Shown here piece after piece: positions 1 through 6,981 of a DNA stretch of 64,000 bases. The notes beneath the pieces are model-generated. The model worked only from the letters and a program-made list of their open reading frames with translations, had not been told where the DNA came from and did no database searches. This DNA is from Amycolatopsis sp. EV170708-02-1. GTDB taxonomy: Bacteria; Actinomycetota; Actinomycetes; Mycobacteriales; Pseudonocardiaceae. Position 1 is the stretch's first letter. Every line of letters starts with the position of its first letter. Location of the stretch: positions 9,548,001 to 9,612,000 of the forward strand of contig NZ_CP092497.1 of NCBI RefSeq assembly GCF_022479115.1, read 5' to 3'. The translations under genes were made by a program, and so were the position numbers.

Positions 1-582
1 ACCAGGCAGCGCCTGCTCGCGGCGGCCGCAGAGCTGTTCTCCGAACGCGGGGTTAACGGCACGTCCGTCGAGCAGATCGCCGAGCGCGCCGGCTTCACGC
101 GCGGCGCCTTCTACGGCAACTTCGAAGGCAAGCACGAGCTGGTCGTCGAGCTGCTGCGCCGCCGCACCCAGCGGGAGGCCGAGGAGGTCGCCGCGCTGCG
201 TGAAGGCGTCGGCTCCTTCGCCGAGATGATGGATCGGCTGCGCGTCTGGAACGTCGAGCGCGCCGAACACCTCGCCGGCTGGCTGACGCTGCGCACCGAG
301 CTGGCCCTTTACGCGCTGCGGAATCCCGACGCCCGCCCCCTCGTCGGCGAAGGCGAGAAGTCGACAAGGGCACTGCTGGAGACTTCGATCCGGACCGAGC
401 TCGCCGCGCGGGGCGCGGAACCGCCCGCCGATCCGGCCTTCCTCGCGTTGATCGTGCACGCGCTCGAAGACGGTCTCCTGTTGCAGCGCTTCCTCAGCCC
501 GGAGGGAACCGGCGACGAGGACGTGGTCGACGCCGTCCAGCTGCTGATGCGCTCGTGGACCGCGCTCAGCCGGTCATCTTGA
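1..582 (+). CDS. TetR-family transcriptional regulator (5' end missing)
   Basis: The reading frame is open from base 1, so the start lies upstream of the window. The first ~50 visible residues form a TetR DNA-binding domain: a helix with AAAELFSERGVNGTS, then the recognition helix context IAERAGFTRGAFYGNFEGK. The remaining ~140 residues are a helical ligand-binding domain with little recognisable sequence. Such proteins bind palindromic operators as dimers and release DNA when a small molecule binds; the ligand cannot be read here. The stop overlaps the 3' end of the convergent TetR gene by 17 bp, so the two transcripts run into each other. Confidence 0.9.
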   Translation, partial: TRQRLLAAAAELFSERGVNGTSVEQIAERAGFTRGAFYGNFEGKHELVVELLRRRTQREAEEVAALREGVGSFAEMMDRLRVWNVERAEHLAGWLTLRTELALYALRNPDARPLVGEGEKSTRALLETSIRTELAARGAEPPADPAFLALIVHALEDGLLLQRFLSPEGTGDEDVVDAVQLLMRSWTALSRSS

Positions 583-1255
583 TCCCGGTGAACTCGGCCA
601 TCTGACGGATCCCGTGCGCGAAGAAGGCGTCCGACGGGTCGACGGAGCCGACGTATTGGCCGAACAGCTCGAAGTTGATCATCCCGAACAGCTGGGTCCA
701 GGCCATGATCAGCCGGGAGGCCGTCTCGGGGCCCAGGTTGACCTTGAGGATTTCGGTGAGCGCGTCGAGCTGGTGAAGCAGCTCGACCGGCATCTCGCCG
801 ACCTCGGTCTCGACCCGGAGATTCGCGTCGCGCAGGACCGCGACCAGCGCGAAGGCCACCCGCCCCGCAGGGGCGACGGTGTCCTGCGGGGCCTGGTAGC
901 CGGGGATCGGCGAACCGTAGATCAGCGCGTACTCGTGCGGATGCGCCTTCGCCCAGGCGCGGACCGCGTGCCAGATCGACTCCCATCGCTCCAGCGGCGC
1001 CTTCTTGGGGTCGTCGGCGGCCTCCGCGGCTTCTCCGACGGCGTTGTAAGCGTCGACGATCAGGGCGGTCAGCAGCTCCTCGCGGCTGGAGAAGTACCGG
1101 TAGAGCGCGGACGAGACCATCCCCAGCTCTCGCGCGACCGCGCGGAGTGAGAGGCCGAGCGCGCCGACTTCGGCGAGCTGGCGGCGGGCTTCGTCCTTGA
1201 TCTCACGGGTGAGCTCGGCGCGGGCGCGTTCGCGCGCGGTCTGAGTGGCGGCCAT
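566..1255 (-). CDS. TetR-family regulator with WHG-type C-terminal domain
   Basis: A 229-residue regulator. Residues ~15-60 carry the HTH (LSLRAVARELGMVSSALYRYFSSREELL). The C-terminal half, with RAWAKAHPHEYALIYGSPIPGY, matches the TetR_C WHG-type ligand domain. It is divergent from the deazaflavin-type oxidoreductase gene at 1373. The start at 1255 is chosen because a -10-like box TACAGT (1267-1262) ends 6 nt before it, giving a leaderless mRNA; an ATG six codons upstream (1273) is possible but would include the -10. A GCTCT/AGAGC inverted repeat covers this box and full operators lie in the same intergenic region, so autorepression and repression of the neighbour is the likely arrangement. 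Confidence 0.9.
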   Translation of the reverse strand: MAATQTARERARAELTREIKDEARRQLAEVGALGLSLRAVARELGMVSSALYRYFSSREELLTALIVDAYNAVGEAAEAADDPKKAPLERWESIWHAVRAWAKAHPHEYALIYGSPIPGYQAPQDTVAPAGRVAFALVAVLRDANLRVETEVGEMPVELLHQLDALTEILKVNLGPETASRLIMAWTQLFGMINFELFGQYVGSVDPSDAFFAHGIRQMAEFTGIKMTG

Positions 1256-1352
1256 GCTCTCACTGTAGAGCATCGCACCTAAACGAGAGCACTGCTCTTG
1301 ACATGACGCACTGCTCTGGTGTTCACTGCTCTTAACAGAGAGCACTGCTCTC
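1256..1352. promoter_or_regulatory. TetR operator array between divergent genes
   Basis: Two perfect 6-1-6 palindromes AGAGCACTGCTCT lie at 1286-1298 and 1339-1351 (the second extends to 15 bp). Two further half-sites CACTGCTCT are at 1309-1317 and 1324-1332, so the half-site recurs with spacings of 19, 15 and 19 bp. A fifth, looser pair GCTCT/AGAGC (1256-1271) spans the -10 of the TetR gene. A TTGACA hexamer at 1298-1303 overlaps the first operator and is a candidate -35 for the rightward gene, although no clean -10 follows. The arrangement suggests the TetR protein at 566-1255 represses both directions. Confidence 0.75.
1262..1267 (-). promoter_or_regulatory. Leaderless -10 box of the TetR gene at 1255
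   Basis: TACAGT on the minus strand ends 6 nt before the ATG, the spacing expected when transcription starts at the start codon. It lies inside a GCTCT/AGAGC inverted repeat, so a bound repressor would cover it. Confidence 0.5.
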
Positions 1353-1372
1353 GCAGACTTCGAGGAGACGAG

Positions 1373-1888
1373 ATGACCACCACCACGACCGCCATCAGCA
1401 CCGGCACTGCGGCCACCACTTCCATGAGCGCCGCCGGCGCCGCCCCTGCCGCCGCGATCCGCTACGTCAAGCCGGCCAAGGCGACCAACGCGTTCAACGA
1501 GTTCGTGCTCAAGCTGACGAAGCTCGGCGTCAGCGTTCTGGGCAGCCGGGTGCTCTCGGTCCGCGGCCGCAAGAGCGGTGAACTGCGCTCTGTCCCGGTG
1601 AACCTGCTGAAGCTGGGCGGCGAGCGCTACCTGGTGGCTCCGCGCGGTGTCACGCAATGGGTGCGGAACCTGCGCGTCGCCGGTGAGGGGCAGCTCCGCG
1701 TCGGACGCCGCACCGAGACGTTCACCTACACCGAACTCGCCGACCACGAGAAGCCCGAGATCCTGCGCGCGTACCTCAAGCGGTGGAAGTTCGAGGTCGG
1801 CGTGTTCTTCGACGGTGTCGACGCGAAGGCGTCGGACGAAAAGCTGCTGGAGATCGCGCCCGGCTACCCGATCTTCAAGATCGCCTGA
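1373..1888 (+). CDS. Deazaflavin (F420)-dependent nitroreductase-family protein (DUF385/Ddn-like)
   Basis: A 171-residue protein. After an Ala/Thr-rich, probably disordered N-terminus (~30 residues) comes a split-barrel fold with the family signatures RGRKSGELRSVPV (~residues 63-75) and YLVAPRGVTQWVRNLR, typical of the Ddn/FDOR-B group. Members bind F420 and reduce quinones or nitro compounds, but the substrate is unknown here. Start ATG has GAGGAG seven bases upstream. The promoter region is packed with operators for the divergent TetR, so the gene is probably induced by the ligand of that regulator. An alternative is a flavin- or haem-binding split-barrel protein without enzymatic role. Confidence 0.8.
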   Translation: MTTTTTAISTGTAATTSMSAAGAAPAAAIRYVKPAKATNAFNEFVLKLTKLGVSVLGSRVLSVRGRKSGELRSVPVNLLKLGGERYLVAPRGVTQWVRNLRVAGEGQLRVGRRTETFTYTELADHEKPEILRAYLKRWKFEVGVFFDGVDAKASDEKLLEIAPGYPIFKIA

Positions 1889-1903
1889 TGCGGCTCGCTT
1901 CAC

Positions 1904-2119
1904 GCGTGATCCGGCGGCCGACTCGCGTGCTCAGCCGGACGACACGCGTGATGGAACGGACGACACGCGTGTGGTTCCGTTCCGCCGCCGTGCCGTCCGC
2001 CCGATCACGGGTGTCGGCCCGCCCCGCACGCTTGCCGTCCGCCTGGACACGCTTGCCGTCCGGCTGATCACGGGTGCCGTCCGCTTGGACACGCGTGTCG
2101 TCCGGCTGATCACGGGAGT
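1904..2119. repeat. 21-bp phased inverted array, element 1
   Basis: Between two convergent genes. The left arm has four units in which GCGTG recurs at 1904, 1925, 1946 and 1967 (unit like ACACGCGTGAT-N4-CGGACG). The right arm has six units in the opposite orientation, CGTCC-type boxes at 1994, 2015, 2036, 2057, 2078 and 2099. Every interval inside each arm is exactly 21 bp. The centre (~1976-1993) is non-repetitive. The same architecture recurs at 25547, 38255 and 51249. No coding function is likely although the period keeps frames open. Confidence 0.8.
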
Positions 2120-2166
2120 CGGCCGTTTCGGCGACGGGAGAGGGGGCGAGCGGCTCGCGGGTGTGG

Positions 2167-2373
2167 CTAGTCGTCAGAAGGGGCCCGTCGCGTGCGGCGG
2201 GCGGTGGCCGCCACCAGCACCACCCCGATCAGGAAGGCGACGAGCCCGATCAGGAACCACAGCTTCTGCCCGGTCATGAAGCTGCCGGTCAGCACGCCGG
2301 CGCCCTGCAGCACCCAGACGCCGCCGACCAGCAGGAAGACCAGCCCGATCGTGAGCGTGACCCAGCGTTTCAT
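2167..2373 (-). CDS. Small two-helix membrane protein
   Basis: A 68-residue protein of two hydrophobic helices (about residues 5-25 and 38-60) joined by a short polar loop (GSFMTGQKLW), with a basic C-terminal tail ARRTRR that suggests a cytoplasmic C-terminus. The frame is open further upstream, but the start at 2373 has CGGGGAG seven bases before it and the upstream part reads through intergenic palindromes. It resembles small actinobacterial integral membrane proteins of unknown role; no function is proposed. Confidence 0.7.
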   Translation of the reverse strand: MKRWVTLTIGLVFLLVGGVWVLQGAGVLTGSFMTGQKLWFLIGLVAFLIGVVLVAATARRTRRAPSDD

Positions 2374-2503
2374 CCACAGCTCCCCGCCTCGACGTGTCCT
2401 GCCGGAATTCTGGCACCGGCGGGACGGGCGGGCGAACCGATCAAGCCCGGCCGGGAGGCGCGGAGCCGGTCCCGGAGCCTGGAGCGTGTCCCGAAAGCCA
2501 CTT

Positions 2504-2561
2504 GATGTCCCGAAAGCCACTTTCAGGACATCAGATGTCGCGAAAGCCACTTTCGCGACAT
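2504..2561. repeat. Palindromes of the AAGCCACTTTC family
   Basis: Two adjacent inverted repeats. GATGTCC (2504-2510) pairs with GGACATC (2526-2532), enclosing GAAAGCCACTTTC. A second, perfect 12-bp stem pairs 2535-2546 with 2550-2561 (ATGTCGCGAAAG) with loop CCA. A third partial copy precedes them (~2487-2503). They sit downstream of the response regulator and upstream of the small membrane protein, and related copies occur at 16049 and 32104. Confidence 0.75.
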
Positions 2562-2582
2562 GAGGCCACCGGGCGTGCGGAG

Positions 2583-3236
2583 TCAGTTCCCCACCAGTCC
2601 GTTGCGGTAGGCGTAGACGACGGCGTGCACCCTGTCCCGCAGCCCGAGTTTCGCCAGGATCCGGGAGACGTGGGTCTTCACCGTCTCCTCGCCGACGTGC
2701 AGGCGCACGGCGATCTCCGCGTTGCTGGAGGCGTCGGCGACGAGCAGGAGGACTTCGCGTTCGCGTGAGGTGAGCCGTTCGAGCTCCGCCGGTTCGGCGG
2801 CCGCGGGTTCGATGCTGGTGGCGAAGGTCGACACCAGCCGCCGGGTCACCGTCGGGTCGATCAGCGCGTCGCCGCGCGCGGCCACCCGCATGGCCGAGAC
2901 GAGCTCTTCGGGGGCGAGGCTCTTCAGCAGGAACCCGCTCGCGCCTGCCCGGAGCGCGCGGTAGACGTACTCGTCGGAGTCGTAGGTCGTCAGCACGAGG
3001 ACCCGGGTGTCGTTGCCGGGCGCGGACATGATCGCCTCGGTCGCGGCCAGGCCGTCCAATTTGGGCATCCGGACGTCGAGGACGGCGACGTCCGGGCGCA
3101 GCGCGGCCGCCTGCGCGACGGCCTCGCGTCCGTCGGCCGCCTCACCGACGCATTCGAAGTCCGCCTGGGTGTCCAGCACCGCGCGCATCCCGGACCGGAA
3201 CATCGCGTGGTCGTCGGCCAGCAGAACCCGGATCAC
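2583..3236 (-). CDS. NarL/FixJ-type response regulator
   Basis: 217 residues. Receiver domain 1-120 with acidic pair D8/D9, phosphoacceptor D54 (AVLDVRM), T84 and K106; LuxR-type HTH from ~150 to the end (LTSREREVLLLVADASSN, then VKTHVSRILAKLGLRDR). It is the output of the kinase encoded directly upstream: its GTG start overlaps the kinase stop as GTGA (3236-3233), implying translational coupling and equimolar synthesis. Targets cannot be read from the sequence. Similar DesK/NarL pairs in actinomycetes often answer to cell-envelope or antibiotic stress, which is family knowledge, not shown here. Confidence 0.95.
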   Translation of the reverse strand: MIRVLLADDHAMFRSGMRAVLDTQADFECVGEAADGREAVAQAAALRPDVAVLDVRMPKLDGLAATEAIMSAPGNDTRVLVLTTYDSDEYVYRALRAGASGFLLKSLAPEELVSAMRVAARGDALIDPTVTRRLVSTFATSIEPAAAEPAELERLTSREREVLLLVADASSNAEIAVRLHVGEETVKTHVSRILAKLGLRDRVHAVVYAYRNGLVGN

Positions 3237-4402
3237 TGTGCCTCCAAAGGAAAACCGACTCGAACCCGCCAGTGCCGCCCGTCGTCGAGCGGTCCGCATT
3301 CGGCCTGTCCGCCGAACAGCGCGACCCGCTGCCTGATCCCGGCGAGACCGCGTTTCGTCGATTCGGCCGACGCGTTCGGGCGGCCGATCTCGTTCGTGAT
3401 GGTGAGAAGCACCTCCGTCTGCCGGTAGGCGAGGTCGATCTCGACGATCCCGCCCGCGCCGTGCCGGAGCGCGTTCGTCAGCGCCTCCTGCACGATGCGG
3501 TACAGCGCGATGTCCACCGAACCCGGGAGTTCGCGCGGCCCGCCGTGGCTGGTCAGCCGCGCGGGAAGGCCGGCGGTGCGGAGGTTGTCGAGCAGCTCGT
3601 CGAGGTTGTCCAGCCCCGGCTGCCGCTGTACGTCACCGTTCTCCTTGCCGTGCAACAGATCCAGCAGGCGCCGCAGATCGGCCATCGCGGCCCGGCTCGA
3701 CGATTCGACGGCCGAGAGTGAACGCCGGACGGCGGGTTCGCCCTCCGGCAGCCCGAGCCGCGCGGCGCCGGCGTGCACGCCGATCGCGCTGACGTGGTGG
3801 GAGATCACGTCGTGCAGGTCGCGGGCGATCGTCGTGCGTTCTTCGACGACGGCACGGCGGACGGCCTCGGCTTCGTGCTGTTGCCGCTGTTCCTCGGCGC
3901 GCTGGAGATCGGCGATGTACGCGCGCCGCGCGGTCGTGTAGCGGCCGACCATCCACGGCAGCAGCCCGCTCACGCCGACGTCGATCACCAGCAGCCGCCA
4001 GTCCCGGTCGCCGCGGTCGACCGGGATGACGTTGCACGCGACGAGCCCGGCGAGCATTGCCACCAGGGCGGCCACCGCGGGTTTGGCCGAAAGCCAGGCG
4101 CCCGCGCGATAACCCGCGATCAGCACGCCGGCGTTGGTGGCCTGAAGGTAGTTGTCGTACGGGTACAGCAGCAGTGGCGCGGCGATGAGCAACGCGCCGT
4201 GCGCGGCGGAAACCCAGCCGGAATACCGGGAAGGCCCGGCGAGCGCGGCGTTGGCGAGGATGCCGCCGATCAGGACCACCCACGCCTGCCAGCCCAGCGC
4301 GAGCGGCGGACCGGCGATGAGGAACAGCCCGGCGTCGGCGATCAGGCAGACCGCCGCGACCGCGCAGGCCTGCCTCGCCAACGAACCACTGATGTCCCGC
4401 AC
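3233..4402 (-). CDS. Sensor histidine kinase (HisKA_3, DesK/NarX class)
   Basis: 389 residues. The N-terminal ~155 residues form five to six hydrophobic membrane helices with short loops, so sensing is probably within or at the membrane. A short linker (~160-185, rich in E/Q/R, likely coiled coil) leads to the HisKA_3 dimerisation domain with phosphoacceptor H197 in ARDLHDVISHH. The C-terminal HATPase domain has ALTNALRHGAGG and KRGLAGIRQRVALFGG. Start is GTG at 4402. It partners with the response regulator whose start overlaps its stop. The divergent gene at 4456 is 53 bp away. Confidence 0.93.
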   Translation of the reverse strand: MRDISGSLARQACAVAAVCLIADAGLFLIAGPPLALGWQAWVVLIGGILANAALAGPSRYSGWVSAAHGALLIAAPLLLYPYDNYLQATNAGVLIAGYRAGAWLSAKPAVAALVAMLAGLVACNVIPVDRGDRDWRLLVIDVGVSGLLPWMVGRYTTARRAYIADLQRAEEQRQQHEAEAVRRAVVEERTTIARDLHDVISHHVSAIGVHAGAARLGLPEGEPAVRRSLSAVESSSRAAMADLRRLLDLLHGKENGDVQRQPGLDNLDELLDNLRTAGLPARLTSHGGPRELPGSVDIALYRIVQEALTNALRHGAGGIVEIDLAYRQTEVLLTITNEIGRPNASAESTKRGLAGIRQRVALFGGQAECGPLDDGRHWRVRVGFPLEAQ

Positions 4403-4441
4403 GGGCTCAACTCTGCCCTAATTTCACTGGACAGGGGTTCC

Positions 4442-4447
4442 TAAGAT
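4442..4447 (+). promoter_or_regulatory. Candidate leaderless -10 of the tandem P-loop gene
   Basis: TAAGAT lies 8 nt before the ATG at 4456, at the outer limit of leaderless spacing. No convincing -35 was seen. Confidence 0.35.
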
Positions 4448-4455
4448 CGAAACCC

Positions 4456-5499
4456 ATGGGGGCAGCGAAGACGCCCGTGCTCTGGACGACCGGGGCACCG
4501 GGAACCGGGAAATCGACCACCGCCTGGGGTTTGTACACCCGCCTGAGGGAAGCGGGCGGCAGCGTCGCGTACGTCGACATCGACCAGCTCGGGCTGATCG
4601 GCCCGCCGCCCGGAGGTGGGGACGCCGCTCACGCGATCAAGGCGGCCAATCTGCTGCGGGTACTGGAAGTCCTGCGAGGCACCGCGCAGGTCGTCGTGTC
4701 CGGGGTCGTGGACCCGGCGAATCCGTACATCGAGGGCCCGGACCTCGACCTCACGCTCATCCGCCTGACGTGTGATCGCGACGAACTCCGGAGCCGCTTC
4801 CTCGGCCGCGGGTCGCCCGCTGCCGCCCTGCCCGACCTCTTCGCCGTGGCGGACGCCTACGAGCGCGCAGGTTTCGGCGAGGAGATGGACACGACCGGGC
4901 AGCGGCCCGAGGAGACCGTCGCGGCGTTGTATCACCGCTGCGTCGTGGACGCCGGAACACCGCGGCGGCCGGACCCCGTGCCTCCGCTGCCCGGGCCGGT
5001 GACCGTGGTGACCGGCCCGACGGCGGTCGGCAAGTCGACGGCCGCGTTCGGCGCGCTCCGGGATCTCTGGGAGCGCGGGATGCCCGTCGCCTACGTCGAT
5101 CTCGCGCAACTCGGCTTCACGCAAAGCCCGGATCCGGCACTCCTTTCGGCTGTCTGGCAGGGCTACCGCGAGGCCGGGGCGAAGCGGCTGATCGTCGTCG
5201 CCAGGGAATTCCGCCCGGAGCACCGGCGGGTCTTCGACGAGGTCACCGTCGTGCACCTCGACGCGGACGACACCACGCTCACCGAGCGGGTCGGGCGCCG
5301 GGCGGAAGGCGAATCCGCGCTGCTGGCCGGCGACGAACTCCGCGGCGCGCCACCCGGTGTGCGTGACCGGGTGGCCGCCCGCGCGGTCGCCGAGGCGGCC
5401 AGGATGCGTGCCGCCGGCGGCGACCGCGTCGTCCTCGACACGTCCGGTCAGGACCCCGCCGAGACGGCCGCTGCCCTGCTCGCGCTCCTGGGTCAGTAG
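4456..5499 (+). CDS. Tandem P-loop NTPase (two AAA/kinase-like domains)
   Basis: 347 residues built from two similar halves. The first has Walker A GAPGTGKST (13-21) followed by VAYVDIDQLGL (~37-47); the second has GPTAVGKST (187-195) followed by VAYVDLAQLGF. The spacing from Walker A to this strand is almost the same in both, so the gene looks like an internal duplication of a nucleoside/shikimate-kinase-like domain. Cores include LTLIRLTCDRDELRSRFLGRG in the first half and VTVVHLDADDTTLTERVGRR in the second, the usual LID-region position of small-molecule kinases. The phosphoryl acceptor is unknown. The stop overlaps the convergent membrane protein gene by 7 bp. Confidence 0.75.
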   Translation: MGAAKTPVLWTTGAPGTGKSTTAWGLYTRLREAGGSVAYVDIDQLGLIGPPPGGGDAAHAIKAANLLRVLEVLRGTAQVVVSGVVDPANPYIEGPDLDLTLIRLTCDRDELRSRFLGRGSPAAALPDLFAVADAYERAGFGEEMDTTGQRPEETVAALYHRCVVDAGTPRRPDPVPPLPGPVTVVTGPTAVGKSTAAFGALRDLWERGMPVAYVDLAQLGFTQSPDPALLSAVWQGYREAGAKRLIVVAREFRPEHRRVFDEVTVVHLDADDTTLTERVGRRAEGESALLAGDELRGAPPGVRDRVAARAVAEAARMRAAGGDRVVLDTSGQDPAETAAALLALLGQ

Positions 5500-6062
5500 C
5501 GCCGCTGACCGTCCTGGCCCTGTCCGGGCGGCCCACCACGCTGGTTCTGCCCAGGCTTGCCGATGGTCGTCGCCGTCGCGGTGTTCCCGGTGACCTTGGC
5601 GGTCACCATCACCGTCTCGCCGGCCTTGGGCTCGCCGGTCTTCATGGTCGACGCGTCGATCGTGTAGACCTGCTTGTAGCCGTCCTTGCTGGTCAGGCTG
5701 ACCGAGGTCGCGCTGATCTCGGTGATCTCCCCGGTCTGCATCCGCTCGGTGCTGTAGCCGCCTTTGCCGTCGGAGACGACGAAGTCGCCGTGCAGCGCGT
5801 CGCGCGGCATACCCCCGCCGGGGCCCATGATCACGCGGCCGCCGCCCGGGCCGCCCATCATCGTGCCCCGTTCGGCGCCGTTCGCGGCGGTCCCGGCCCA
5901 GATCGCGGCACCGCCGCCGGCGGCGATCACCACCGCCACCCCGGCCGCGATCGCGGTCTTGCGGCCCGACCAGGTCTTCTTCGGTTCGCCCGCCGGGGCG
6001 GGCGCGCCCCAGGCCGCGGGCTCACCCGCCGGTGGCTCGGCCGGTTTGGTCGGTTCGGTCAT
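5493..6062 (-). CDS. Membrane-anchored extracytoplasmic protein (DUF5666-like), PhoP-box neighbour
   Basis: 189 residues. A Pro/Ala-rich cytoplasmic stretch (1-33) precedes one transmembrane helix (~35-57). Outside the membrane comes a Gly/Met/Pro-rich segment (MMGGPGGG, MGPGGGMPRD) and then a small beta domain with MQTGEITEISATSVSLTSKDG, resembling DUF5666 domains. The C-terminus is Gln/Gly-rich. Glycine-methionine segments can bind metals, but that is a guess. It is divergent from the PhoP-like regulator and minus-strand PhoP-type boxes lie in its promoter, so it is probably a target of that two-component system. Start ATG at 6062. Confidence 0.7.
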   Translation of the reverse strand: MTEPTKPAEPPAGEPAAWGAPAPAGEPKKTWSGRKTAIAAGVAVVIAAGGGAAIWAGTAANGAERGTMMGGPGGGRVIMGPGGGMPRDALHGDFVVSDGKGGYSTERMQTGEITEISATSVSLTSKDGYKQVYTIDASTMKTGEPKAGETVMVTAKVTGNTATATTIGKPGQNQRGGPPGQGQDGQRRY

Positions 6063-6108
6063 CTGGTCGCCTCCGTGTGGTCGGTTGCGGCCATCGTCGG
6101 CGCCGTCG

Positions 6109-6198
6109 CTGTGCGGGAGCTGTGCCGCCGGTGGGCACGCGCTGTGATTCCGCCCCGGCCGGGTGATCGTTCACAGGAAACGCACAGGCGGCGCACAG
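6109..6198. promoter_or_regulatory. PhoP-type direct repeats in both orientations
   Basis: Rightward boxes: TCACAG at 6171-6176, GCACAG at 6182-6187 and GCACAG at 6193-6198, each 11 bp apart. Leftward boxes (read on the minus strand): TCACAG at 6147-6142, GCACAG at 6125-6120 and GCACAG at 6114-6109, spaced 22 and 11 bp. PhoP of mycobacteria binds TCACAGC-N4-TCACAGC, also an 11-bp period, so these sites fit autoregulation of the regulator at 6232 and control of the membrane protein at 6062. Confidence 0.75.
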
Positions 6199-6231
6199 AG
6201 AAGCCTCATCGGCGCCGCCCAGGATGGCACC

Positions 6232-6981
6232 ATGACCAGTGTGAACGTCCCTTCGTCCGGTTCCGCGAAGGCAGGCCTGCGCCGTGTCGACGGCAGCCCC
6301 GTGCGGGTGCTGGTCGTCGACGACGAGGCGACCTTGTCCGAACTCGTGTCGATGGCGCTGCGCATGGAGGGCTGGGACATCCGCACCGCCGCCGACGGCA
6401 CCGAGGCGGTCCGCGTCGCGCGGGAATTCCGGCCGGACGCGGTGGTGCTGGACGTCATGCTGCCGGATATGAGCGGCCTGGAGGTGTTGCGCCGCCTGCG
6501 TTCCGAGGTGCCGAACCTGCCGGTGCTGTTCCTGACCGCCAAGGACGCGGTGGAGGACCGCATCGCCGGGCTCACCGCGGGCGGCGACGACTACGTCACC
6601 AAACCGTTCAGCCTGGAGGAGGTCGCGCTGCGGTTGCGCGCGCTGCTCCGGCGCGCGGGCGGGGTCGCCGGGCCGAGCGGGTCGACGCTCGTCGTCGGGG
6701 ACCTGACCCTGGACGAGGACAGCCGCGAGGTGCACCGCGGTGGTGATCCGGTGCCGCTGACCGCGACCGAGTTCGAACTGCTGCGTTATCTCATGCGCAA
6801 TCCGAAGCGTGTGCTGTCCAAGGCACAGATCCTGGACCGGGTGTGGAGCTACGACTTCGGCGGCCAGGCCAACATCGTCGAGCTGTACATTTCCTATCTC
6901 CGCAAGAAGATCGACGCCGACAGGGAACCGATGATCCACACGATGCGCGGCGCCGGGTATGTCCTCAAACCCGCGGGGTAG
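6232..6981 (+). CDS. OmpR-family response regulator, PhoP-like
   Basis: 249 residues. Receiver domain ~24-140 with acidic D30/D31 and phosphoacceptor D74 (VVLDVMLPDMSGLEVL), plus GGDDYVTKPFSLEEV, a string shared with mycobacterial PhoP. The winged-helix output domain follows, with LSKAQILDRVWSYDFGGQANIVE and ISYLRKKID, also close to PhoP. Start ATG at 6232 has AGGA upstream; an earlier in-frame start (6163) would run through the PhoP-type boxes and is rejected. The kinase gene overlaps its end by 23 bp. In mycobacteria PhoP governs lipids and acid/redox responses; here the role is inferred only by similarity. TcrA- or CseB-type regulators are alternatives. Confidence 0.9.
   Translation: MTSVNVPSSGSAKAGLRRVDGSPVRVLVVDDEATLSELVSMALRMEGWDIRTAADGTEAVRVAREFRPDAVVLDVMLPDMSGLEVLRRLRSEVPNLPVLFLTAKDAVEDRIAGLTAGGDDYVTKPFSLEEVALRLRALLRRAGGVAGPSGSTLVVGDLTLDEDSREVHRGGDPVPLTATEFELLRYLMRNPKRVLSKAQILDRVWSYDFGGQANIVELYISYLRKKIDADREPMIHTMRGAGYVLKPAG

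Noticed and set aside
1904..2119. 21-bp arrays as CRISPR
   Set aside because: Units are contiguous without spacers, inverted in the second half, and no cas genes are present.
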